Source of the DNA: Chimonanthus salicifolius
Taxonomy: Eukaryota; Streptophyta; Magnoliopsida; Laurales; Calycanthaceae
Assembly (NCBI GenBank): GCA_013350335.1
Contig: CM023542.1
Coordinates: 3,402,025-3,466,024 of the forward strand
DNA length: 64,000 nucleotides
Direction: 5' to 3'
Shown here one piece after another: positions 1 through 10,867 of the stretch (position 1 is the first letter of the stretch; each line of letters opens with the position of its first letter). The position numbers were made by a program, and so were the translations under genes. The notes below the pieces were generated by a model. That model did not search any database. It was not told the DNA's origin and was given only the letters and a program-made list of their open reading frames with translations.

Positions 1-389
1 TTGGTCCATTTCTCTCCTATGCTTTTTAAAATTTTAAAAAATTGGGTTTTCTTTTTCTTTGGACATTGAGAATGAGAATGGTAGGGGGTACACGTTGATT
101 TGCCCTTGGTGACATGATATTATTAATAAATAGAAAGCCGAAGATGATTGAGGAATGAAAGGAAAATCTCTCGTGAGGTGTGTAATGGAATTGAATAGGG
201 ATTTTTCATCAACAATGGCAGGAATGTGGATCTCTTCTTTCCATGCAAAGGGACGCTATAGAAGACCCATCAACACTATGGACCCTAGGGTAATTTTCAA
301 CCTATCCTTCATTGCAAGACAAGGAAACCACTCAATTTCTCGCATCTAAACTCATTTCAAGTAATTTTGGTTGGAGAAAACTTCTATAG
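1..389. other. Spacer, no gene seen
   Basis: AT-rich DNA. The only open frame starting with ATG is about 64 codons (155-349) and shows no recognisable motif. I see no RNA gene or repeat here. Confidence 0.5.
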
Positions 390-650
390 TGTTGGAACTG
401 GTTGTGAATGAGTCCCACATTGGAAACGTAAAAGAAGATTTAAAGATTTATAAAGGATTTGGGTCACTCCACCTAATAGGCTAGTCTTTCGGGCTAGATA
501 CCCCGGGTTCTAACAAGTGGTATTAGAGCAAGGTCCCAGACTACTTCATATGGACTTAGGAGATCTCCTAGACAGACGGAATGAGTGATCTCATTCGAAG
601 GAGAGAATTGTTGGGGCTGACTTGTCCAACCCTAACACATTGAGGGTTTG
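390..650 (+). mobile_element. TRIM-like LTR relic
   Basis: A short LTR appears to run from TGTTGGAACTG (390) to TTCTAACA (515). It is followed two bases later by TGGTATTAGAGC (518-529), a one-mismatch version of the initiator-Met tRNA primer site TGGTATCAGAGC. A second TGTTGG at 609 may be the start of the 3' LTR, which decays soon after. The LTR contains a GTCCCACATTGG block and GTCACTCCACCTAATAGGCT, which recur in intron 2 of the SMXL gene near 5,570-5,645. No coding capacity is visible, so this is a degraded TRIM or the end of a larger element. Known: TRIMs are short non-autonomous LTR elements. Inferred: family membership and truncation. Confidence 0.6.
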
Positions 651-1974
651 GAAGTGATTACACATAAAATTAAAGTGACCTAGAACCCATTACTCCCTAC
701 CTTAACTCTTTATTTTATCATGGTTTGCGAGTTCTAACAGCTTCTGTCCTTCATGTTTTACACGATTGAAATGATCAATTTACATTTTGAACTAGTTGAC
801 ATTGATAATAGGTGCCACTATAAATTTTCCAGTGTTGTAGTGTCAGAGGATTGATCTTTGCTAAACTTTTTGGTTGGCAATTTGATACTTTTTTTTTCAC
901 ATGGATGACTCATTTCCTTTCCTTTTATATGTTCAAAACTTGTGTACTACAATCTTACTATCAGTTTTAATATTGTTTTGGAAGATATGATTTTTAGCAA
1001 ATTATAGTTATTAATTATTGTGATATTGTTAATTGAGTCTTCATATCGAAGTGTTGGTTTTGTATGAAAGTTAGGAGTTAGATTCATGGGACCTAGGAAT
1101 GAAATCTAAATGGTTCAATGAAAACTTAGAACAAATTGGAAAACGAGCAGTAGTGGTCCAAGGATGACCAAAGCCTTTATTGGCAGTTGATGAAAGAAAT
1201 GGGAGTGTTCAAACTTGAAAAGTAGAATGTATGGATAATGGAAGGGGCAGATTTTTCCCACTTGTCATGCTTTTGAGTTTGTGACTGGAATCGATGCCAC
1301 AATACACACTTTATTCCTTGTCTTCGACAGTCTTAGATGAAAAAGGTGCTCACCTCTCCATTCTTTCACAGGCCCTCTCTTCTTTTCAGGTCCTTGGAAT
1401 AGTGGGGTAGGGGTTCCAGACTTGGGTCTCCTCTGTCTTTACTCTCTTTGCTACTTTCTCAGCAAGGAGGGAGGGTGTTTAGTATCACACAGTTAGTCTA
1501 AGAAGGTGAGATAAGATGATAGTATTAGAGTTAATTAATTACATATTTTTCATATTGTTATTTTCTTCGAAGTTATTTATTCTATTAATTTGGATTTGAG
1601 AGTTATAATATAGAAGTTATTTATACTTTATATGTGAATGAATTCCCCACACTTTATTTTTTTATGATCAAGGTGTCCACGTCTTTTAGAGCACCCAACT
1701 AATTTTTGGGACGTGTATAAGCCTCCCACCCATATACACTGAGTAATTCTATGGAAAGTGACCTTTTGACATGGAATAAGAATTGATAAGGGAATTGGAG
1801 TGACAATTGGCCACACTTTGTTGATAAGAGAACAAAATGAGAATTCGAATAAAATTATTCATAATGAAAGTAAAGATAATAAAGTATCAATGATGCTGCA
1901 AGATGGAAGTGTATGAACCTATAAAGTTCTATTATATGATGAAGAAATCCAAGACCCCATCTCTCTTTAAGTAT
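651..1974. other. Spacer, no gene seen
   Basis: I find no coding region, RNA gene or clear transposon end here. Small open frames such as 1,628-1,816 on the minus strand have no family features. Confidence 0.45.
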
Positions 1975-2110
1975 TGGGGCATTGAGTAAACTCCGGATGC
2001 ATGTAGCCCCTTTTAAGAAACGGGCATCGAGTAACTACGGGATTCGAACTGGGACATTTTCTTCTTGAGCCAAAATGTCTGCTAATTAAACTATTCCGTG
2101 CGAGATAAAA
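1975..2110 (-). mobile_element. tRNA-derived SINE-like unit
   Basis: Read on the minus strand, this stretch has a box-A-like TAGTTTAATTAG followed about 35 bases later by a box-B-like CAGTTCGAATCCC, the internal RNA polymerase III promoter arrangement of tRNA-derived SINEs. It does not fold as a complete tRNA gene by eye, and a poly-A tail and target duplication were not found. It is therefore called as an old or partial SINE. Confidence 0.4.
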
Positions 2111-3443
2111 TCTTTTTATAAGCTTAAGCAAGCTCGATTGCTAAAATATAGTAAGATTATTGAATACTTAGTATTTTATGGTTATTATGGAGATTGAAAG
2201 TTTGTCTGATTCAAAGACAAATAATCAAGGACATATATATCTAATAGAAAATGCTACATTATATGTAACTACTCAATGAATCAAATCAACCTAAATTCTT
2301 TCTAGTTCAATATGTACTGATGTTATTTTTCTTTAAAAATGTACATAATCTTCTTTCTACAACACCCTCGCCTCTCCGTGCAAGATATCCAAATGAAAGT
2401 ATTTTTCTATTGAATTTTTCCAAACTTTTTTTGCACATTGACCAACAATCTATGAAAATAAAAAATGATGGAAGGATTTTGCTAAATGGAAATATTCCAA
2501 GAACCACTATTCATGAACAAAGAATAGTGAAATGAGAGCTTTTTCTGTATACCATGACTTATTAGATTATCCAAAATTTTCAAAGTTATTAGAGTAGAAA
2601 GCCCGTTAAAAGGTTTCTTATTTCAGGTAGACAATTAAAAGTTCTCTTTCGAAATTCAAATCGTACTAAGAAAAAAAAGAGATAAAAAAGGGCAACAGGC
2701 GTGAAGGAGAAAAACGTGTTGGAAAAACCCGAGAGGAAAAAAAAAACGAAGGGAAGAAAAAAACCAGCGACTAGAGAGAGAGAGAGATGGAGGAGCAGCG
2801 AAAGAGATTGAGAAGACTGTCGTCTCTTATAGTGCATTAGATGTTCATTATCTCTGATTCGTGAGATCCGACAAACTCAAATCAGATCATTCGTTGGACA
2901 AACTTAGGATATGTTCAATTTCGAGTATTAACAGAAATTGTAATACTTCACACTTTGTTTATAGACTTGAGAAGACTGTACTCTTTGATTTGATATGGTG
3001 AATTGATTCTGGTTTGGCACGTGATCTTTTCCTCTACACTAGAGGGTTTTTAATGTAAATATTGGTGTAATTTGTATGACTTGTTTCTTGATATTATTGT
3101 CAGATAATGAAGATATTATTATCAGATAATTTCTTCATTATTATTTATTAATTGATTTTCTTTAAAAATTCTAAATATTAATTTCGAGTCAAGGCTAATG
3201 TACTATGGACCCCAACGTATAGCAGGTTGCCCTAAGGTGAAAATGATTGGTTTAAGAAGCTATTTATTTATTTTAACCTTTGTAGATGATATGATAGTTC
3301 GAAAATGTAAATTTTTGGTGTTGATTGATTTCTTAGAAGGACAAATTTAGGAGCAAATAGAATTTGTCGAGGAAATTTCAAGAAAATTTTCAACCCTAAA
3401 ATAAGTGGAGTTAAAAATAGGTGTAGATTGAGGGAGGTTTGAA
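2111..3443. other. Spacer, no gene seen
   Basis: AT-rich DNA with short overlapping frames on both strands (2,307-2,837), none with recognisable domains. A purine-rich stretch around 2,660-2,800 makes the minus-strand frame look open, but its product is low complexity. Confidence 0.4.
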
Positions 3444-3590
3444 ATGGCAGAAAATAAATTTAATAAACGTGTGAACGAGAGTTCGAGTGAAGATGAAGAA
3501 GTAGCAGTGTCAAAAGGAAACAAAAGGAAAAGAGAGTGGGACGATGGGATGGTGCATTTTAAGGCAGCAATGCATGAAGATGTTGCCTAG
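3444..3590 (+). CDS. Unrecognised 48-residue acidic/basic ORF
   Basis: An ATG at 3444 opens a 48-codon frame closed by TAG at 3588-3590. The product has an acidic SSSEDEE patch followed by a basic KGNKRKRE patch, which resembles a nuclear-protein linker. I recognise no family. It has no visible promoter of its own and is short, so it may be a chance frame or a decayed piece of a longer coding sequence. Confidence 0.15.
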   Translation: MAENKFNKRVNESSSEDEEVAVSKGNKRKREWDDGMVHFKAAMHEDVA

Positions 3591-3734
3591 ACTTGGAAAT
3601 TAATCTTGATTGTGGACCACTAGCGAGCTTTATAAACCGTCCACTATTATGTTGATGGAAATGGAGGCTTTAGTTAAGGTCAATGATCCTCACACGGATA
3701 TTTTGTGTTTAGCGATACGGGTTTCAGTGTAGTC

Positions 3735-3910
3735 CCAATTTTACCTTTCGCATGAAAAATAAAATTTTGATGGGCTGATTTTTACTGTTCATGTGAATTT
3801 CGACGAACCGATTAGCAATTTCGGTGAGCCGATTTGTAATTTCAGTGAGCCGATTTTCGCTGTTCATGAATTTTGACGAGTCGATTGCACTGTTCATGAA
3901 TTTTAGCATT
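3735..3910. repeat. Degenerate fragment of the GATCCTTCCAC MITE family
   Basis: Repeated phrases such as ACTGTTCATGTGAATTTCG and GAGCCGATTT match the interior of the complete MITE at 19,122-19,417. No terminal repeats or target duplication remain here. The fragment lies some 230 bp upstream of the likely SMXL core promoter, so it could contribute distal promoter sequence. Confidence 0.5.
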
Positions 3911-3964
3911 CTTTTTTATTCGAAACGACAGGTGGAGGGCAAATTGAATATCAGATAAAATCCG

Positions 3965-3977
3965 TATATATATATAT
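3965..3977 (+). promoter_or_regulatory. Candidate TATA element for the SMXL gene
   Basis: A TATATATATATA run lies about 410 bp before the start codon and upstream of a CT-rich leader, an arrangement common in plant promoters. Simple TA runs also occur by chance, so transcript 5' ends are needed to confirm it. Confidence 0.3.
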
Positions 3978-4204
3978 TCAAAATGCCTCTGAGAATCGTT
4001 AGCCTTTAGTTAACGGTACAATAGGCAAAGTTTTGCTGCCCTCTTTCACCACATGCATTCCACTTTCCTCTATTCACTTGAAAATAGTCTTGCCCTCTCC
4101 TTCAAGAAAAGCACCCAATACATCCACAAAACAGATTAAAAGCAGACAGCAACAGACACAATAGAAAAAGAGAATAGATAGATTCATACCCTACCTACAA
4201 AAAT

Positions 4205-4228
4205 CTCTCTCTCTCTCTCTCTCTCTCA
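4205..4228 (+). repeat. CT microsatellite in the SMXL leader
   Basis: About eleven CT units in the presumed 5' untranslated leader. Pyrimidine (Y-patch) tracts near transcription starts are typical of plant genes. The NHL gene at 21.4 kb has a matching tract in its leader. Confidence 0.8.
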
Positions 4229-4233
4229 CTCAT

Positions 4234-4308
4234 ATGCTAAACCAAAGCCAACCTATTTCTCCCACCAAACCTAAAATTCGGAAGAAATTCATCATGGCAA
4301 AACCCTAG
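4234..4308 (+). CDS. Upstream ORF (24 codons) in the SMXL leader
   Basis: ATG at 4234 opens 24 codons ending in TAG at 4306-4308. A second in-frame ATG at 4294 would make a 4-codon uORF with the same stop. It ends 81 nt before the SMXL start codon and does not overlap it, so it could lower or gate translation of the main frame if the transcript begins upstream. No conserved peptide motif is evident. Its presence in the mRNA is inferred. Confidence 0.35.
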   Translation: MLNQSQPISPTKPKIRKKFIMAKP

Positions 4309-4389
4309 TAAAGAATTTTCCTTGATCTCACCGCTCCAAGTGACCACAACTAAAATCATCAGTGAACCACAACAAGAAGCAGGAAGAAG

Positions 4390-6883
4390 ATGAGATCAGG
4401 AGGTTGTACACTGCAACAGGCTCTAACTGTAGAGGCGGCAAGCATGGTAAAGCAAGCGGTGAATCTGGCGAGGCGGCGAGGCCATGCCCATGTAACCCCC
4501 CTCCATGTAGCCAACACCATGCTTACCTCTTCAACTGGGATACTCAGAACTGCTTGCCTTGATTCTCACTCACACCCCCTCCAGTGCAAGGCCTTGGAGC
4601 TTTGCTTCAACGTCGCGCTCAATCGCCTTCCATCTTCCACTTCAAGCCCCATGTTAGGCCACCATGCGCACCACCCGTCCCTCTCGAATGCGTTGGTTGC
4701 CGCTTTCAAGCGAGCTCAAGCCCATCAGAGGCGTGGCTCCATAGAGAACCAGCAACAGCCTCTGTTGGCCGTCAAGGTTGAGTTAGAACAACTCATCATC
4801 TCCATTCTTGATGACCCAAGTGTGAGTAGAGTCATGAGAGAAGCTGGTTTCTCAAGTACCCAAGTCAAAAGCAATGTAGAGCAAGCAGTTTCCTTACAGA
4901 TCTGTGAAGCCAATACTCCTGTGAGTGGTAAATCTAAAGATGTTCCCAATAATCTTATAATTTCTACAGGCAGCTTGGGTTTGAGTCTCAGTCCTGACAG
5001 GTAAAAATTCTTCAAAGTCTGTTCTAAAGTCCATGCTCATGACTGTAGTTTCTGTCTCCTATTTCTTTTCAGTTTTGCTTTCTTTTGAATTTTGATAGGT
5101 TGGGATTCGTAGTCTGATTTTAATTTTGGGTTTAAACTATTAATTTTTCCTTCTCTCTCAAAAAGAAAAGTTGGGATTCAAGGTTTAGGTAATCTGGTAT
5201 TAGAAGTGAAGGAATTTTAATACAATTGGGATTTATGTAATTCAACAATGGTCTTTCCATCCCTTCACTGATAATTGAATTTCTTTTCTTTTCTCAGTGA
5301 TTCACAAGAGCAACTTAGAAGCATGATTGCTACAAATGGATCTGGTTGGTCTCTTCTGCATAATAGATTAGAGAAACCGCTCTCAAGCTTTGCTGATCCA
5401 TCGAAATTTGGGACAGAAGTGCAAGGCCAAACAAACAGTACAGCTCACGGCAGTTCAACCACCAGTAACTCAACCCTGCCTTCATGGCTCCAACAATACA
5501 AGGACGAAAACAGAAGGCTCATATGCAATGATCGGGTAATAATCTTATCTATTGGGGTGATAACGAGTGTCCCACATCAGTTGTGAGGAGAAAATCTAAA
5601 AGACTTTTAAGGGACTAGGTCACTCCACCTATCAGGCTAGTCTTTTTGGCTAGAAGCCTAGTCCTAACCATATCAGACTGTGTCCGTGAGAACTGTTTAA
5701 GCACATATTGTAGTACCTAGATATGTCAGTGATATGTAATTCATCTTTCCTTTTTTTTGTTTTGACTCCTCAGGAATGTCTCCAAGTCAGTGATCTCTGC
5801 CAAAAATGGAGCTCAATTTGCAGTTCAGAGCAGAAACACCACCATCTTCCCGACAAAACCCTAAACTTCTACTCCAAATCATCGTCTTCTTCCATCACTT
5901 CTTACGACAACCACTGCCGCCCTAGCTTGCACCAGCCCCACCAAACATGGCCGGCATGGAAGGAACATCCTGTTTGGGTTTCCGACCCATTTGATGAAGG
6001 CTTTGATTCTAACTCAAGAGTTTGTAGCGATCCAAAATCAGTCCTTTTATCCAACCCAGACCACAACACTAGCCCTAATTCAGCTTCCTCTAGTAATACA
6101 TTGGAGGTTGAGTGTCCTCTTAGGTTCAAGGAGCTCAATGCTGAGAACCTTAAAACACTATGCAATGCATTAGAGGATAAGTTAACATGGCACCAAGACA
6201 TAATTCCTGGAATTGCAAGCACTATTCTTCGGTGCAGGTCAGGGATGATAAGAAGAAAAGGGATGTCGAGACCCAACGAGATCAAAGAGGAGACTTGGCT
6301 GTTGTTTGAAGGCGGTAATAATGAAGGCAATGAGAAGATTGGTAGGGAATTAGCAAATCTTATCTTTGGCTCACAGTCTAACTTCATTTCGATTGCATCA
6401 AGTAACTTCTCATCACCAACAAGGTCCGACTCTACAGAAGATCTTCGAAACAAGAGGTCTAGAGACGAATCAAGTTGCAGTTATCTGGAGAGGTTCGCCG
6501 ACGCCATAAGTCGCAATCCGCACTGCGTCTTCGTATTGGAAGATATTGAGCAACTTGATTATTTCTCTCAAGTGGGTCTCAAGAATGTGATTGAAAGAGG
6601 AAGAACTAGAAATTCCAATGGCGATGAAGTTCGTCTTCACGATGCCATCATCATCCTGAGTTGTGAAAGCTTCGATTCGAGATTGAGAGCTTCTTCTCCC
6701 GTCAAGCAGAGATTTGTTTCTTTGGATCTGAACCTCTCTTCTAACGACGTGGATGATTCGTCATTGGACGACATGGGTCTTGTTGATTCAGTTGATGGGA
6801 GGTTTGTGTTCAAGTTGCAGGAAGAAATAGAGAAATGGGTGGCTGATCAATCCTTGTTCGCCTCTGCCAAGAAGATTCATTAG
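4390..6883 (+). CDS. SMXL3: SMAX1-like protein, SMXL3/4/5 clade, lacking the D1 region
   Basis: Three exons: 4390-5000, 5298-5535 and 5774-6883, giving about 652 residues. Introns end in CAG/GTAAAA...TTCTCAG and CGG/GTAATA...CCTCAG, with phases 2 and 0 agreeing across junctions. The N-terminal double Clp-N domain (residues ~1-170, beginning [12 protein letters not shown]) and the C-terminal ClpB-like region (~380-580, with [12 protein letters not shown] and [15 protein letters not shown]) match the SMXL3 type. The EAR-like motif LDLNL sits near residue 600. No RGKT-type degron is seen, as is usual for SMXL3/4/5. Family members act as nuclear co-repressors; SMXL3/4/5 promote phloem formation independently of MAX2. 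Oddity: the family is normally about 800-1,000 residues, and here exon 1 passes directly from the post-Clp-N linker (NNLII) to the segment that normally follows D1 ([11 protein letters not shown]). The first P-loop domain is thus absent without a frame break. Intron 1 (297 bp) is too short to hold it. Confidence 0.93.
5558..5670 (+). mobile_element. Solo LTR-like fragment in SMXL intron 2
   Basis: TGATAACGAGTGTCCCACAT starts a segment ending GTCCTAACCA. Shared blocks (GTCCCACAT, GGTCACTCCACCTA, CAGGCTAGTCTTT) match the TRIM relic at 390-515. It is followed by TATCAGACTG, a possible remnant of a primer site. The insertion makes up about half of the 238-bp intron and leaves both splice sites intact. 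Confidence 0.55.
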
Positions 6884-8260
6884 TGTTCCTAGGTTGGAGA
6901 TGGAGGAGATAACAAGGTAGAGAGATTTAATGGTAGGACCTTACAATGTAAAAAGAAGTTCCTGTATATTACTAGGTTGATAATCTTATGAACTAAGTCA
7001 TTGTGCTAACATTTTTTTTTACTTTTGTAGTTCCATTCTTCTATGGTTGTTTGTTCTTTCTTGTATTTTCTCAATCAATTATAGGCTGTTAATTTCTCAG
7101 TACTTTTCTGGTTGCATTGTTGGCAGGGGAGGTTCATATGGGTGCACAACTTCATGGGACTCCTGCATGAAAATTTCTATTCTTTCGTGAAGCTTTTAAA
7201 TAAATTTTAATCATATTTGTTCATTAAATAATTATAATTTGATTCTATCTTAACATGGAAAATAAACTGTAAGCAATACCTCATGAACTTCTTGTGAACC
7301 CACATGGGACTGTTAGGTTCTGTAAAACATGATAATCAGATGTATGGGTCGATCATGATTTGTTTTTCCGTTTATTATTTGTACACTTTTATTCGGGACC
7401 GCATGTAGATTTTATTCATTGGATTACTCTGACAAGAAGGATTGGTGCCATTCCTTGAACCCTAAACCTTAGACTGGATTAATGATACATTAACCACAAT
7501 GGCAACGAGGAATAGTAATTTGATCGAAATACTCATTTCATATTTTCTAAAGCGTTGAAATATGAATAATTTTAAATATTTTTAGTTCAATGTGGAGAGG
7601 AATTTAATTTTTTAATATTAACTTAGTGTAAAAATTATATTGAATAAGAATCTATACAACAGCATAGTCTAAAAACTAATTCTTTTTAACTCTTGTTTGA
7701 GCAAACCAAGTGGAAAGAAGACTTGAAACCTAGCAAAGTTGTTGCAAATTGAAGTTGCTTCCACTTTGGAAACCAAGGCATTGGAAATAAGTTCCAATCC
7801 ATCCATGCATCTAAAGACAGTGATGGGTGTAGAATCTTTGTGATTGACACCAATGATCTGATGGGCCCCACTTTGAATACACTATCACTAAAAGTCTTCA
7901 TGATGGGGGCAATCATAACCCTTCAATTACTTGCTTGTTAATAAATTACCAAGTGAAGGAGACAGTGAGTCTCCCACATTCATTGAAAAGAAGCCTAAAT
8001 TTGGTTGGGTAGAATATTCGAATCTGTTTGACATCTTTGTCATCAGATGTGAAGTCACTTAGATCAACGGTCTAGATCATTGAGACACTGACATCACCTG
8101 TACAAACACAGCGATCCATCTTCTCCCCATTTGAATCTGCCCTTTGTTTTGGTTCAATACTTCAATACTCCAGTATTTAGTTGAAATTCCAACATGAGCC
8201 ATTTTTCAACTGATGGATCACAATTTACTCCATTTTTAAATATGATCCATTTTTAAATAG
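6884..8260. other. Spacer after SMXL, no gene seen
   Basis: Includes the presumed SMXL 3' untranslated region. A short minus-strand frame at 7,686-7,916 has no recognisable features. No repeat with clear ends was found. Confidence 0.45.
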
Positions 8261-8475
8261 GTTTTTTTTTTAAATGGTAATCATAATATATTAGAAGCAC
8301 TGGAGGTACAAAAAGAGAAAAAAGATATGAAAAAACTCATAAACCCCTTACAACCAAAAAAATATACTAACAAAAGTACAAAAGAAACTAGGAAAGGCCG
8401 ATACACTCTTTCCAAATATGCATTAAGTCAGTCATGGAATAATACTGAAAGTCAGAGAGAGAAGAAGCTCACGTG
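8261..8475 (-). mobile_element. LINE 3' tail (minus strand)
   Basis: A run of T at about 8,262-8,272 is, on the minus strand, a poly-A tail. It is preceded by GTACCTCCAGTGCTTCTAAT and an ACCATTT end. The same tail pattern (GCACCTCTGGTGCTTCC ... ACCATT) closes the plus-strand LINE pieces near 45,280 and 55,910. No coding sequence is recognisable, so this is a 5'-truncated copy. Confidence 0.5.
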
Positions 8476-8883
8476 GCACATTTATATCCATTTTTAAACT
8501 GGTGAAATAAACAAATTTACAACCGTTTATACTTTAATTAGATTTTCATAGTTACATTTTTCAGTCCCACCTCCTTTATTGACCTTTATTTTAGTTTTTT
8601 CACTTATGTATATAAAATGTACATAAAGTTGGGAACTTAGAAGGTACAGGTACTAAGAAGAGGGATAGACTATTAAAAACTTAGAAGTAAGTGATTGTGT
8701 GATCCATGGTAAAGTTAAATAGAGAAGTGGAATTCTATATGCCAATCACAAATGATAAAATTTTGACATATAATGATAGTGATGACGATGACTAATGTAC
8801 GCAAGATTAAATAAAAAAATACACCCAAAAATATACACTTGTTCGTAAAATACCCTTGTGTAGGATCAACAATCCCTATCCAC

Positions 8884-9045
8884 ATGGGTGTTGCTCAACT
8901 GGTTGTCTTCTGTCTCAGGAAGTGGGAGGTTGTGGGTTCGAATCTCCATGGCCTAACCTTGGTATGCCCCAGGGGTAATGGGCTCACCCGTGGGAGTTTT
9001 ACGCTGGGTATCCCGAGGTTTTCCATACGGTAATTAAAAAAAAAA
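8884..9045 (+). mobile_element. tRNA-derived SINE (copy 1)
   Basis: Box A TTGCTCAACTGG near the 5' end and box B GGGTTCGAATCTCC about 35 bases on give a tRNA-like pol III promoter. The body contains GGGCTCACCCGTGGGAGTTT and an A-rich tail at 9,035-9,045. Flanks AATCCCTATCCAC and AATCCTTTCCATC look like a decayed target duplication. The body matches the copies at 29,333-29,472, 37,644-37,790 and 59,860-59,965. Confidence 0.7.
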
Positions 9046-10229
9046 TCCTTTCCATCATTTATAAATATATTATGTATGTATGTTTTAGACACTACCAATC
9101 AATACCCACTTGGATTTTGGGCCTTTTGAGAGGAGGGTCTACTTGTATTTATGTGCATCTAAAGAAGAGATTGACATTGATGGTACTGCTGTTGTGCTTC
9201 TCTTGGATCAAACAAAGGCATCCTCCTCAAGTGATTGTAATAGTGATTCATGACAAAATGATACACAAAGTAATGATAATGTGGTGGAACCAAAAACCCT
9301 TGCGTGAGATGGAAGACAAGCAAGAAAAATTGATGTCTATTTATGACAAAACTTTGCAACTTTTATATGGTTGGAAGCCAAATAAATGATGACATGATTT
9401 GATTTAGTGCAATTTGATTAAGGAAAGTAATGCAAAGGTGAAGGCACAAAGCAGGATTAAGGTGAGATTCACAACGTAAGGGTTGTGCAAAGGAGAGGCC
9501 ACTTTAGAAGGGAAAAGTTAAATCTTCCTTAAGAAATATCAAAAGGGCACTACTTTTGAGAAGAAGAGACCCTTTTTCCATCTTTTGATTACGAGCCTTT
9601 AAATTCTCAGCTTTGAAAAGTAGTGGGAAGATAGAAAAGATTTAGAGAAAAGAGGAAAACCTAAAGAGAGAATTGATAGAGCATCTCATCTTTATCATAC
9701 CTTAAAGATGTTGCTTTAAAATAATAAAATTATCCTTCCAATGTCTCACAATCCTTAGAAATTAAAAACCCTAAGTGTAAGTAGGGAATTTGTCACTTGG
9801 AGCTTTTGAAAAGATTAAGCTTTGAATATTAAATATAGATTTGGAGTTGAGAGGGTTGGGTTATCTGTCACATGCCTGTCCTTCCTTTTAAGCTCTCTAG
9901 CATATTAATATATTCTCCATCTACTTTTTGGTTCTCCTGTTTGATCACTTCTTTCTCTATTCTCTAAAAGGGAGACTCTCCCTTGACTGCTTTTCTCTTT
10001 TTATTTTGCTCCCTCTGCATTCTTTTCCTTTTCCATCTCTCTCTCATATACATTTAGACATGAAACAAAATGGACTGCAGATCATGTGGTCTTCCACTAT
10101 ACAAAATAAGCTTTATAAAAAAAAATGTATTATTTTAGAATTTTTTTAATCTTTAAATTTTATAACTTTCAAACAAATATGAGTTAAAGGATCAAATTGG
10201 AATAAATTTTGGTGAGTAAATACTCAAAA
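9046..10229. other. Spacer, no recognised gene
   Basis: A 105-codon frame at 9,072-9,389 shows no domain I recognise and is probably fortuitous. No transposon ends are visible. Confidence 0.4.
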
Positions 10230-10242
10230 AAAGACCTTATTA

Positions 10243-10772
10243 CCCACCGCTGGGTAGTTCAGTTGGTGGTAGGGCTGCAACTTAAGTCGGGTTTTATTAC
10301 CCAACCCCAGAAATCATGCGGGTCGGGTCGAAAATTTAGGGCCAACGGGTCGGGTCAGGTTGAGAAGATAAAAACCCACATGGAATTCAAGTTGGGTTGG
10401 GTTGAGAATTTTATAAATTAATCTGATTCGACCCGACACAACCCGAGCCGGCCCAGCTAAAATTAGGATAAAATGGGTTCAGAATTCGGGTTGATACTGG
10501 TTTGAATTTGGATCGAGTTGTAAAGTTCGGATTGATAATTCGGGTAGGGTCAGGTTGGGTTTTAAGGAACCCGACCCGCCCGACCCGAGTTGCAGCCCTA
10601 GCTGGTGGCTTCTCCCCTCGGGAAGGGAGAGGTCAGGAGTTCGAACCCCAGTGATCTTTACTCGGGAGTGTGGGGTCTATGTTGGTCCCCCTAGGAGTTT
10701 TAGAGGGCTATAGCCAAGGCATAAGTTGGGGTGGGTCTGAGGTTTCTCCTGGGTCTTCAAAAATAAAAAAAT
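10243..10772 (+). mobile_element. SINE split by a MITE, with 13-bp target duplication
   Basis: The element starts CCCACCGCTGGG with box A GGTAGTTCAGTTGG and has box B GGAGTTCGAACCCC beyond the insertion, ending in an A-rich tail. It is flanked by perfect copies of AAAGACCTTATTA at 10,230-10,242 and 10,773-10,785, the long A-started duplication expected from LINE-driven retroposition. The MITE at 10,270-10,600 interrupts it, so the SINE is the older insertion. Without the MITE it is about 190 bp. Confidence 0.85.
10270..10600. mobile_element. hAT-like MITE, GGGTCGGG family, copy 1
   Basis: Terminal inverted repeats are TAGGGCTGCAACT and its complement AGTTGCAGCCCTA. Flanking 8-mers GTTGGTGG and GCTGGTGG match at 7 of 8 positions, an 8-bp target duplication as made by hAT transposases. 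The interior is crowded with CGGGTCGGGT and ACCCGACCCG motifs. It has no coding capacity and sits inside a SINE. Confidence 0.85.
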
Positions 10773-10867
10773 AAAGACCTTATTAAAACACTTATCACCA
10801 CTCTATTTGGTAGACTCTATGTCAAAGTGTGCGAGATAATATCATGCATATTAATATGTAGGTGATC

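Noticed and set aside
4362..4562. Overlapping frame at the SMXL start
   Set aside because: Begins with GTG, overlaps the conserved Clp-N coding sequence in another frame and resembles nothing.
5001..5297. D1 domain hidden in SMXL intron 1
   Set aside because: The intron is 297 bp, AT-rich and has stops in all frames; it cannot encode the domain.
5902..6453. 183-codon antisense gene within SMXL exon 3
   Set aside because: Exact antisense of conserved coding sequence, no family similarity; a shadow frame.
8884..9045. tRNA gene (box A and box B present)
   Set aside because: The boxes are followed by a non-tRNA body and a poly-A tail, and the arms of a cloverleaf do not pair by eye; it is a SINE. 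The same applies to other box-B words in the window.
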